A DNA stretch of 64,000 nucleotides from NCBI RefSeq assembly GCF_001562055.1, contig NZ_LLWE01000041.1, positions 62,001 to 126,000 of the forward strand, in the 5' to 3' direction. The translations under genes and the position numbers were made by a program. Below are positions 28,033 to 34,837 of this stretch, one piece after another (position 1 is the first letter of the stretch; each line of letters begins with the position of its first letter). Source of the stretch: Polycladidibacter stylochi. Its GTDB lineage: Bacteria > Pseudomonadota > Alphaproteobacteria > Rhizobiales > Stappiaceae. The notes below the pieces were generated by a model. That model did not search any database. It worked only from the letters and a program-made list of their open reading frames with translations, and was not told the origin of the DNA.

Positions 28033-28688
28033 CGTACCATCCCCGCAGCATGGGCGCCGGCAACATCTATTACGCCGTCCACCATTTGGGCACGGAAAAA
28101 CATTGGTGTTTTATCCCGTGCAAAGTCGATGTCATAGAGCATCCACCCCAAATCGCGAGAAAGCCCTGATGTTTGTTCCGGCAACTCTTCCAACAGCTCG
28201 AAATCGGCCACAAATTCACGAAGACCTAAGCAAGGGCGATGAAAGCATTGCCCTTTTGAGGCACGACGGCGAAAGGTATCCAGATGCTTTGCTACGGTTT
28301 CATCTTTGCCAGCTTTTTCTGTCATCTCGAAATGCGCTTCAATCACATAAGCGACGTCTCTCAGGGCCATTGTTGCCCGCTGTTGCCGTTTTTCGTCCAC
28401 GCACATATGCAAGCCCTTTAAGCTTCCTGCATTCATGGCTGTCTTGACATTCCTTGCAGAAATTTTCGAGCCAACTTCATTGCGGCGGATATTCTCAAAA
28501 CGGATAGGTTCAAGGACGTGAATCTTGTCAATCACCCACTTAATTGCCGGCTTCCAATGAATCGCCTCCAAAACCCCCCGGGCGGCCGATGGTGTCAATA
28601 CATCGTAGGAGACCCGCTCCACCTTCATTTCCGGTCGGGTAAAACAGGCATAGTCCCCCCATACCTTCAGCTTAACGCCGTAACTCAC
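28029..28688 (-). CDS. cas5c: crRNA-processing endonuclease Cas5c (Cas5d)
   Basis: In type I-C, which lacks Cas6, Cas5 cuts each repeat hairpin at its 3' base and stays on the crRNA 5' handle. I choose the GTG at 28688 because GGAGGAG lies 6 nt upstream; it gives 219 residues starting with [30 protein letters not shown], the normal Cas5d beginning. [15 protein letters not shown] and [19 protein letters not shown] are family blocks. Upstream, instead of abutting cas3, it is separated by about 280 bp that hold a lone CRISPR-like repeat and a small ORF. Cas5c should be able to cut that repeat. Confidence 0.95.
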   Translation of the reverse strand: MSYGVKLKVWGDYACFTRPEMKVERVSYDVLTPSAARGVLEAIHWKPAIKWVIDKIHVLEPIRFENIRRNEVGSKISARNVKTAMNAGSLKGLHMCVDEKRQQRATMALRDVAYVIEAHFEMTEKAGKDETVAKHLDTFRRRASKGQCFHRPCLGLREFVADFELLEELPEQTSGLSRDLGWMLYDIDFARDKTPMFFRAQMVDGVIDVAGAHAAGMVR

Positions 28689-28708
28689 TGGCTCCTCCAA
28701 CTATTTTG

Positions 28709-28795
28709 AATGCCCCCCACAAATAAATGGGAGGCATTGCTTGATAACAATCTAGGAAGGTTACATGTTTCAATCCACGCCTACAAATAGGCGAC
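28709..28795 (-). ncRNA. Candidate crRNA-like antitoxin/regulator RNA (CreA-like)
   Basis: Read on the minus strand: a degenerate repeat (28795-28767) that keeps the TGGATTGAAAC handle, a pseudo-spacer starting ATGTAACCTTCCTAG (from 28766), and an imperfect hairpin (28738-28709, arms AATGCCTCCC and GGGGGGCATT) that could mark the 3' end. There is no second repeat. The first 14 nt of the pseudo-spacer match a PAM-flanked site at 28974-28987 except at position 6. A weak promoter, TTGCTC-N19-TATGAT (28851-28821), lies inside the preceding small ORF. The RNA itself is inferred from sequence only. Confidence 0.75.
28767..28795 (-). repeat. Solitary degenerate CRISPR repeat between cas3 and cas5c
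   Basis: It is 29 bp long instead of 32. It is identical to the array repeat over GTTTCAATCCACGCC and the final GGCGAC (plus-strand view), but the middle differs. On the RNA strand the stem is CGCCTA/TAGGCG with loop TTTG, in place of the array's CGCCCCT/AGGGGCG stem. The handle and cleavage region are kept, so Cas5c cleavage is likely to be retained. Confidence 0.9.
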
Positions 28796-28801
28796 AAGTA
28801 A

Positions 28802-28909
28802 TTACAAAATAAATCTCAGCATCATAATTAAGCGCAGAACACCTAGAGCAAGGCGCAAAATAGCACTTATTCTGCGATATAGCTTAAAATGCTCATTAGG
28901 ATATTGCAT
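28802..28909 (-). CDS. 35-residue cationic hydrophobic peptide, candidate CreT-like toxin
   Basis: A small gene hidden between cas3 and cas5c. AAGGAG lies 6 nt before the ATG at 28909, and TAA ends it 6 bases before the solitary repeat. The peptide begins MQYPNEHFKLYRRISAILRL and ends LRLIMMLRFIL. It has one acidic residue against six Lys/Arg. Arginines at 12, 19 and 26 are seven residues apart and would line one face of an amphipathic helix of residues 9-35. Such small, membrane-seeking peptides are common toxins in small-RNA-controlled modules. Its promoter abuts the site matched by the crRNA-like RNA just downstream. Translation could matter less than the RNA itself, since some known CreT toxins act as RNAs. 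I do not recognise a named family. Confidence 0.65.
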   Translation of the reverse strand: MQYPNEHFKLYRRISAILRLALGVLRLIMMLRFIL

Positions 28910-28937
28910 ATTGCTCTCCTTAAATATGAGTACATTG

Positions 28938-28967
28938 ACTATATACAACCTTATGTTACTTTTTCAA
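28938..28967 (-). promoter_or_regulatory. Sigma70-like promoter for the small ORF
   Basis: TTGAAA (28967-28962) is followed by TATAGT (28943-28938) at 18 nt, or by TATATA at 16 nt. It starts 4 bases from the cas3 stop and lies about 30 bp before the small ORF. Transcripts from it could also run into cas5c. Confidence 0.6.
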
Positions 28968-28970
28968 TAC

Positions 28971-28987
28971 TTCATGTAGCCTTCCTA
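28971..28987 (+). promoter_or_regulatory. PAM plus seed target of the crRNA-like RNA
   Basis: The plus strand reads TTC then ATGTAGCCTTCCTA. The pseudo-spacer at 28766-28753 (minus) reads ATGTAACCTTCCTA. Thirteen of 14 positions match, and the one mismatch is position 6. Similarity ends after position 14. A Cascade bound here would cover the cas3 3' end and abut the -35 element of the small ORF's promoter, three bases from the PAM. Confidence 0.75.
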
Positions 28988-31176
28988 TAAAAAATATCCA
29001 TTTCTCCCTGCTTCTCCTCGGAGAAACCAGCTTGCTCACTGTAAAGCGTTGAATTTTCCAGAATGACAAATTGCGCCCCAAAATCATTGGGTCGGCAGAT
29101 TTTCGCATCTCCGCTGGCAATTAAACCACTGAGAACCCATGGAGACACTTGGATTGAGTAGTTCTGCATTTTGCGGGCGATCACCCCAGCGTGCTGGCAG
29201 TGCTTGAGCAGTTCGCGTGCCTCTTCGGTAAGACCATAAGTCCCCCCGCCTATGATGAGTGGCTTACTGGTATCTTCTATGAGCCGAACAGTTGCTGCCA
29301 TCTTGGCGAAGTTGAAATTCAGCTCCGAACCGGCATCGGCAATTTCAATCAGTGTTCCGCCTTGATCCATAGCGGTTGACCGGCTCCAGTAAATTTCCCT
29401 GAAATAAGCTTCTACGGCCTCCAATGAAAGCGGGTCGTCAAACTGTGTCAATATAGTCAGCGCTTTTTCGGCATTGAGTTTTATTTCCGGAGGCGCCCCG
29501 TAAGTTTCCTCAGCTTCAAAAATATGTAACTGGCCAGAAGCCAATTTACCTTCCCGGTTACAACGTCCCGCCGCTTGTGCTATTGAATCAAGACCGGCTA
29601 CAGCCCGCCAAACCTCGGGAAAATCCAAATCAACGCCTGCTTCAACCAATGCAGTTGCAATTAAGAGCGTTGGCCGTTTATTCAGCTGTTGTTTCACCTG
29701 ATCCAAGACATGACGACGATGCGTGGCGCTCATGTTGGTAGAGAGATGAAAAACCCCCTCGTCCTGTAAAGCGTTGTATAGATCGCGTGCCTGTTTTTTA
29801 TTGTTTACAATAATGAGTGCGGTTTTACCGCTTAACTGCGCCACTAACTGACGGTTGGTTTGTAAGCCGACAAATTTTGCTTGAACGCGTTTCAAGCGGT
29901 TAAATAATTCAGGAGGATTAGGGGCTATCTCACGCGTATTTTCTTGCGACAGCGCCTCGGCAGCAGAAAAACCGCATTCCTTGTAGATTGCCGGCTGTGT
30001 TGCGGTGCACAACACCAGTGAGCAGCCATAGCCTCGCACCAACTCTTTTAGTGCTGCCAAACACGGGCGTAATAAATGAACAGGCAGGTTTTGCGCCTCA
30101 TCCAGTATAATCACCGAATCTGCAATATTATGAAGCTTACGGCACTTTGAGGGTCGGTTTGCATAGAGGCTTTCAAACAACTGTACAGCTGTTGTTACAA
30201 TGATCGGTGAGTCCCAGTTCTGAGCCGCATTTTTAATTTTCTCCGCTTTGCTTTCATCTTCTATCGTATCACTATCAAAAGCGCTGTGGTGCTCAAGTAT
30301 CGCATCTGTGTCCCCAAGAAAGCTGCGAAAAACATCCGAAGTTTGCTCGATAATGGATGTATAGGGGGCAACATAAATAACGCGTCTCTTTTTGTGTTGA
30401 ACAGCATGCTCAATCGCAAACTGAAGCGAAGATAACGTTTTACCGCCACCGGTAGGCACTGTTAGAGAAAACAGGCCTGGCTGATCTTTGGCCCGTTTGA
30501 GAGCAGCTGCCAACACCTGAGCCCGCAATCCATTCACTACATCACCATCTTGAACGGGAGGAAATTCGGCTAGCTTTTGTTTTAGGTGCTGGTTGAGGTT
30601 CTCTAGTGTGCCCTTATAACCGCGCTCAACCTCGGGGCTGTAAAAAGCTTCCGTTTGAATAAAATCGGCATCCACGAGAGCTGAAAACAACATACGTATA
30701 AAAAACTGGATTTCAAATAAACTGTTTTGACTGTCAAGTTCTTCAAATAATTTAGGTAATCTCAAAGGAGCCAGCGTCAACCATTCAGGTTTTTTAAGTA
30801 ACTCTGCCTGTTTGAGCCGCTCGTTGAGCGGGGTAACCGGTCTATCTGAACCCGTTAAAAGACCATTGGCCAAACCCGCATGGTGACCGGCAATACAGTA
30901 GGCCAGCATTTTTCCAAAGACCCCAAAGTTTTCAGCAGCATAACAAGCACCTTCACCACTGTGACCAACACTGTTCTTTTCCCCTTTGAGTTTTGCCTGA
31001 AAAGCCGGTTTTATTTTACCTAAATCGTGTAGCAAGCCTGCCACTTCACCTAGTGATGAGGCATCAAAAGCTGCAGCATTTTCGGCAGATTTTCTCGCAA
31101 CAGCTGATAAATGGTCAGATAGTAACTCCCATTCATCAGCAGCAGTGTTTTCGAGTGAATGCGCATAAATCACCAC
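28972..31176 (-). CDS. cas3: CRISPR-associated helicase-nuclease Cas3 (type I-C, HD fused)
   Basis: Cas3 is recruited to Cascade R-loops and degrades target DNA. The 734-residue protein starts with GTG (GAGGATTT before it). The HD nuclease domain has GEVAGLLHDLGKIKPAFQ (His-Asp at about residues 50-51) and CIAGHHAGLANG. The SF2 helicase has Walker A VPTGGGKT near residue 240, motif II DEAQ near 355, SATHRRH and QAAGRCNREGK. It is the first gene of the cas operon. Its last codons double as the target of the crRNA-like RNA and as the upstream edge of a promoter, so the 3' end carries overlapping information. Confidence 0.96.
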   Translation of the reverse strand: MVIYAHSLENTAADEWELLSDHLSAVARKSAENAAAFDASSLGEVAGLLHDLGKIKPAFQAKLKGEKNSVGHSGEGACYAAENFGVFGKMLAYCIAGHHAGLANGLLTGSDRPVTPLNERLKQAELLKKPEWLTLAPLRLPKLFEELDSQNSLFEIQFFIRMLFSALVDADFIQTEAFYSPEVERGYKGTLENLNQHLKQKLAEFPPVQDGDVVNGLRAQVLAAALKRAKDQPGLFSLTVPTGGGKTLSSLQFAIEHAVQHKKRRVIYVAPYTSIIEQTSDVFRSFLGDTDAILEHHSAFDSDTIEDESKAEKIKNAAQNWDSPIIVTTAVQLFESLYANRPSKCRKLHNIADSVIILDEAQNLPVHLLRPCLAALKELVRGYGCSLVLCTATQPAIYKECGFSAAEALSQENTREIAPNPPELFNRLKRVQAKFVGLQTNRQLVAQLSGKTALIIVNNKKQARDLYNALQDEGVFHLSTNMSATHRRHVLDQVKQQLNKRPTLLIATALVEAGVDLDFPEVWRAVAGLDSIAQAAGRCNREGKLASGQLHIFEAEETYGAPPEIKLNAEKALTILTQFDDPLSLEAVEAYFREIYWSRSTAMDQGGTLIEIADAGSELNFNFAKMAATVRLIEDTSKPLIIGGGTYGLTEEARELLKHCQHAGVIARKMQNYSIQVSPWVLSGLIASGDAKICRPNDFGAQFVILENSTLYSEQAGFSEEKQGEMDIFYRKAT

Positions 31177-31751
31177 AAATCCTCAACAAAAAACTACAAA
31201 ATTAATGTAAATATTTACTAGTATATTAGTCTAGCAGGTATAATGTATATTGCTAATATTATTTTAGCCAAGCCCCTAATTCCCCCTATTAAATAAACCC
31301 AAATGCAATTTCATCTCAGTGTCAGCAATGTATGATAAAGTTGTCTAATAAGATATCGATCTGTTGAATATGGGGGCAGAAACTCGAGAGAATGCCAGTT
31401 GAGGACCCCAAAATACCGTTCTCCAATGCAGGCATAGCTAAGAGTGCCAAGCATATGAGTGGCAAAGCCACTTTCATCTACTCAGGCGATCGTCCGTCCT
31501 TGCTTATCATACACACTGAGTTTTTCATGTTAAGGAGCTCCCCCTGAAATGAGGGGATTACCTTAAAGGTTTGATTTAGTTAAAAATGCTATTGATATCT
31601 CCTAGAGTAATTATTCAATAATACACAAATCAACGGCAAAATGCGATGAAATATAATCTCTAGTATTCAGTATATAATTTATTATACAATAGTATAATTC
31701 AGATTTTACTGTAGGGTGGGTGTAAGATATTTTATATAACGGCAGAGAAAA
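31177..31751. other. Divergent intergenic region between cas3 and zorA
   Basis: These 575 bp hold the promoters of two oppositely directed defence operons. A perfect 12-base palindrome, GTAAATATTTAC, lies at 31207-31218, about 30 bp before the cas3 start. TATAAT occurs on the plus strand at 31239-31244 and again at 31693-31698, 54 bp before zorA. A 51-codon open frame at 31392-31547 (MPVEDPKIPFSNAG...) has no recognisable family and may be a relic; its composition is less AT-rich than the flanks. Small hairpins occur at AGTGGC-AAA-GCCACT (near 31460) and CCCCT-GAAATG-AGGGG (31541-31556). Confidence 0.4.
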
Positions 31752-33911
31752 ATGTATTTATTAGGAAGAATAATCTGGAACGGTTGGGTACGTTTCTTGA
31801 TATTTTGGGTAATTGTAGCAGCCGTATTGTATGGGTTTGATAATACATTTAAAGATATAAATTACTCGCAATTACTTGAAAGAATGTCTTTGGCAATTAA
31901 GCTTGCCGCCAATCAACTAAATGCTTTAGAGGCAAAAGTAGCCCTTTTTCAACTAAGTGAAACAAAATTTATTCTGTCTCTAGCATATGGTATAGCAGTT
32001 GTTGCGATATCATTTGCGATTTCCTTTTTTATTCTTCATGTTCTAATCATTAAATTGTCTGTTTATTTGGTTAAAAGAAAAATCAATAAATTTGATAGAC
32101 CCGAAGATTTTAAAAGAGCCTATGAGAACCAAATCGATCCCGTATTACGTTCTCATAGACTAATCGGTAATGTCTGGCGTGAGTTCGATGAAACACTTGT
32201 TCACCCGAGAGAAGGTGAACGGCAAGTTATAAGAAATACTGTGCGTCCCCATACATTTCTCAATATGGGGCTGGTGCGAGATAAACTTGCAGGCATCAAA
32301 ATGATGCCATCAATCCCAGGTTATTTTGTGGCTGTAGGCTTACTATTAACTTTTGCAGGTATTGTATTAGCGCTTTACAAGGCCGGAGCAGCTTCGAGCG
32401 CAAATGATGTTACAAAAATGCAAGAGGCGATGACGGAGCTACTGCAAATTGCTTCATTTAAATTTGCCACATCAATTGCTGGGTTAGGCTGCTCACTACT
32501 GCTTTCTATTGTTTTCAAAATGTATATGATTTGGATTGAAAGCGACTTCTCCTCTCTTTGCGAGACGATAGAAAAGAAGTTACTTTATGTTGCCCCACAA
32601 GCTCTTGCTGTACAAATGAATAGCATTATGGAGGAGCAACGGGATCAGTTAAAAGACATCGGCTCCGAGCAGTTCTTTAATCAAATGGGGCAGTCGCTTG
32701 CTCCACAGATCCATTCTGCATTTACGCATGCTATGGCACCTGTCAATCAAAGTATTTCAAACGCACTCGAAAAGGTGACTGAATCTAGCCAAACTGGCAT
32801 TACTGAAATGCTTCAGAAATTTTCTCATGATGTACAGAGTAGTGCCGGGACTGAACTACGAGAATTGGCTGTTTCTCTTACAGCTATGCAGCAAACTCTG
32901 AGCGACATGCAAGCAGGTATGAAAACTAGTGGAGAAGACTTTGCCCAATGCTTAAGCAAAGCGGCTGAAAATCTAAATCAGCTCGTTGGTGAAGCTGCAA
33001 AATCAATGAATGATGGTGCAGCAAGTAGCCGTGATAGCCTTCACGAAATTGTATCTGCTTTACAAGCCACATTTGAGAAAGCAAATCTGGCAATTGAACA
33101 AGACCTTACCAAAGCTGCAACCGGCGCATCTGACAAGATAGAGCGCGCCATGGGACGGGTCCTGGAGAACCTTGAGGGGCAAATAACACAATTAAGCAGC
33201 GGTATGAGTCAGTTGGAAGGGAACTTGGCAGGTTCAGTACAACAAACTCAACAATCAATGGAATTAGCTCAGAAAAACGCAATTGAAACAGTTAATTCTG
33301 TTGCAGTAAATACTGCAAATGCCCTTAAAAATGGGCTAACTGAGACCTTGCAAACACTGCGTAGTGAAATTGACAGGTTCGAAAAAGCACTCGGTAGTTC
33401 AAGCGTTGCACTAGGTTCGCAAGCGACGGCTATTGGTGATGCCACATCTCAGACAAAGCAGGTATCTGATGTTATTGGTCAAACAGCATCAACTCTGCGT
33501 CAAACAATTACCCCCTTTACTCAGTCCGTAAGTAAAATCGAGAATGCTACGCTTGACTTTAAACAATCCCTGAGCAAGGCAGTTGTCGCTCTTGGAGAAA
33601 GTCAGAGTGGTTCAAACGAGCTCGCAGCAACTTTGAAGGATGAAGGGCAAAAACTGACAAGGATGTGGCAAGATTATGAAGTTCGCTTCCAACGTATTGA
33701 TACGGAACTTGGGAATGCCGTTGAAAGTTTAGCCTCAGCAACAAGCCAGCAAGGTGCAACACTTACCAAATACTCTAGTGAGGTCGATAAGTCGCTTGCG
33801 CAAGCTGTGAGGCATCTTAACAGTAATGTTACTGATATTGCAGATTCTGTTGAAGAATTTGCTGATGAGGTTGGAAAGTTACACTCCGTTTTACGACCAG
33901 CTGCGGAGTAA
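31752..33911 (+). CDS. zorA: ZorA, MotA/ExbB-like ion-channel subunit of type I Zorya
   Basis: ZorA and ZorB form a proton-driven inner-membrane motor that senses phage entry; ZorA's long cytoplasmic tail passes the signal to the effectors. The 719-residue protein has membrane helices at about residues 11-28, 74-100, 184-206 and 236-262. A very long coiled-coil tail from about 270 to the end is rich in Gln, Ser, Thr and Ala, and its length fits type I ZorA proteins. AGAGAAAA precedes the ATG. It is followed 8 bp later by zorB. Without the neighbouring genes it could be mistaken for a chemoreceptor or TolQ, but the four-gene context is decisive. Confidence 0.93.
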   Translation: MYLLGRIIWNGWVRFLIFWVIVAAVLYGFDNTFKDINYSQLLERMSLAIKLAANQLNALEAKVALFQLSETKFILSLAYGIAVVAISFAISFFILHVLIIKLSVYLVKRKINKFDRPEDFKRAYENQIDPVLRSHRLIGNVWREFDETLVHPREGERQVIRNTVRPHTFLNMGLVRDKLAGIKMMPSIPGYFVAVGLLLTFAGIVLALYKAGAASSANDVTKMQEAMTELLQIASFKFATSIAGLGCSLLLSIVFKMYMIWIESDFSSLCETIEKKLLYVAPQALAVQMNSIMEEQRDQLKDIGSEQFFNQMGQSLAPQIHSAFTHAMAPVNQSISNALEKVTESSQTGITEMLQKFSHDVQSSAGTELRELAVSLTAMQQTLSDMQAGMKTSGEDFAQCLSKAAENLNQLVGEAAKSMNDGAASSRDSLHEIVSALQATFEKANLAIEQDLTKAATGASDKIERAMGRVLENLEGQITQLSSGMSQLEGNLAGSVQQTQQSMELAQKNAIETVNSVAVNTANALKNGLTETLQTLRSEIDRFEKALGSSSVALGSQATAIGDATSQTKQVSDVIGQTASTLRQTITPFTQSVSKIENATLDFKQSLSKAVVALGESQSGSNELAATLKDEGQKLTRMWQDYEVRFQRIDTELGNAVESLASATSQQGATLTKYSSEVDKSLAQAVRHLNSNVTDIADSVEEFADEVGKLHSVLRPAAE

Positions 33912-33919
33912 ATTGAGCG

Positions 33920-34837
33920 ATGCTAGCCCTTGATGAAACACAGTATGATCATGAAGAGGAAAGTGAAAACTACTTTGTCTCGATGACTGATATGATGGTT
34001 GGTATCCTGTTCATCTTTATCATTATGCTCATGGTATTCGCGCTCCAGTTTCAAGAACAAACGGATACTTCAGAGACTAAGCTTTCTGAAATACTTGAGC
34101 GTATTGAGGATGTAACTAAAAAGCTAAGCAATTTACAAGATGAAATTGATGTTCGTTTAACTGCGCTTAATGCCTCACGACAAAAGCGAACTCAATTGCT
34201 TGTCGACATAGAACAAGAATTGAAGGCTGTTGGCCTGGAAGTTCAAATAGATCCCGAAAATGGCGTGTTACGCCTAACAGAGAACGCGATCCATTTTGCA
34301 AGCAATCAATCAATTCTGGACCGGGTTGCAAAAAAGAATGTCGAAAAAGTCTCGCGTGTTTTGGCAAAAGTTTTGCCAAGTTATACAAGCTGTATCAATA
34401 CGGGAGGTGTAGAAAGCTGTAAAGAGTTGCCGCCGGGTGGTGCAATTGACACTGTTTTTATTGAAGGCCATACAGATAGCCAGGGGTCGGACACTGAAGC
34501 TGGTGACAAGCGCAATTGGCAACTTTCTACTGAAAGAGCTGTTTCAACCTATAGAGCATTACTTACTGCTGCGCCGACTTTACGTAGTTTGATGAATCCT
34601 GACCGCAAGCAAATATTATCTGTCTCAGGCTATGCTTCAACCCGACCCATACCTGGCACAGAGAAAGCCAGCCTTGATAGGGCTTCACGAGCACAAACGC
34701 TTCTTCGCAATCGCCGCATTGATATTCGCTTTGTTATGCAAGTCGATCCTACAGATCGATTGAACAAAGTTCTTAAACTCACCCGAGATATGCAAGGCGA
34801 AATTGAAGTACTCAAGAAGACACTTGGCGCACAATGA
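33920..34837 (+). CDS. zorB: ZorB, MotB-like subunit with OmpA-type peptidoglycan-binding domain
   Basis: ZorB anchors the Zorya motor to the cell wall. The 305-residue protein has a short cytoplasmic start, an Asp at residue 24 in SMTDMMVGILFIFI (the ion-binding Asp position of MotB-like proteins), one membrane helix at about 26-42, a helical linker, and an OmpA-like domain with FIEGHTDSQGS at 180-190, WQLSTERAVSTYRALL and RNRRIDIRFVMQ. Two cysteines at about 158 and 167 may form a disulfide in the periplasmic domain. It overlaps zorC by 4 bp. Confidence 0.93.
   Translation: MLALDETQYDHEEESENYFVSMTDMMVGILFIFIIMLMVFALQFQEQTDTSETKLSEILERIEDVTKKLSNLQDEIDVRLTALNASRQKRTQLLVDIEQELKAVGLEVQIDPENGVLRLTENAIHFASNQSILDRVAKKNVEKVSRVLAKVLPSYTSCINTGGVESCKELPPGGAIDTVFIEGHTDSQGSDTEAGDKRNWQLSTERAVSTYRALLTAAPTLRSLMNPDRKQILSVSGYASTRPIPGTEKASLDRASRAQTLLRNRRIDIRFVMQVDPTDRLNKVLKLTRDMQGEIEVLKKTLGAQ

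Noticed and set aside
31541-31556. CCCCTGAAATGAGGGG resembles the hairpin core of the CRISPR repeat
   Set aside because: The flanks do not match: no GTTTCAATCCACG and no GGCGAC. It is a simple hairpin, unlike the lone repeat at 28767.
31752-33911. Reading the first Zorya gene as a chemoreceptor because of its long Gln/Ser-rich coiled-coil
   Set aside because: It lacks the conserved receptor hairpin tip and has the four-helix MotA-like layout plus zorB, zorC and zorD behind it.
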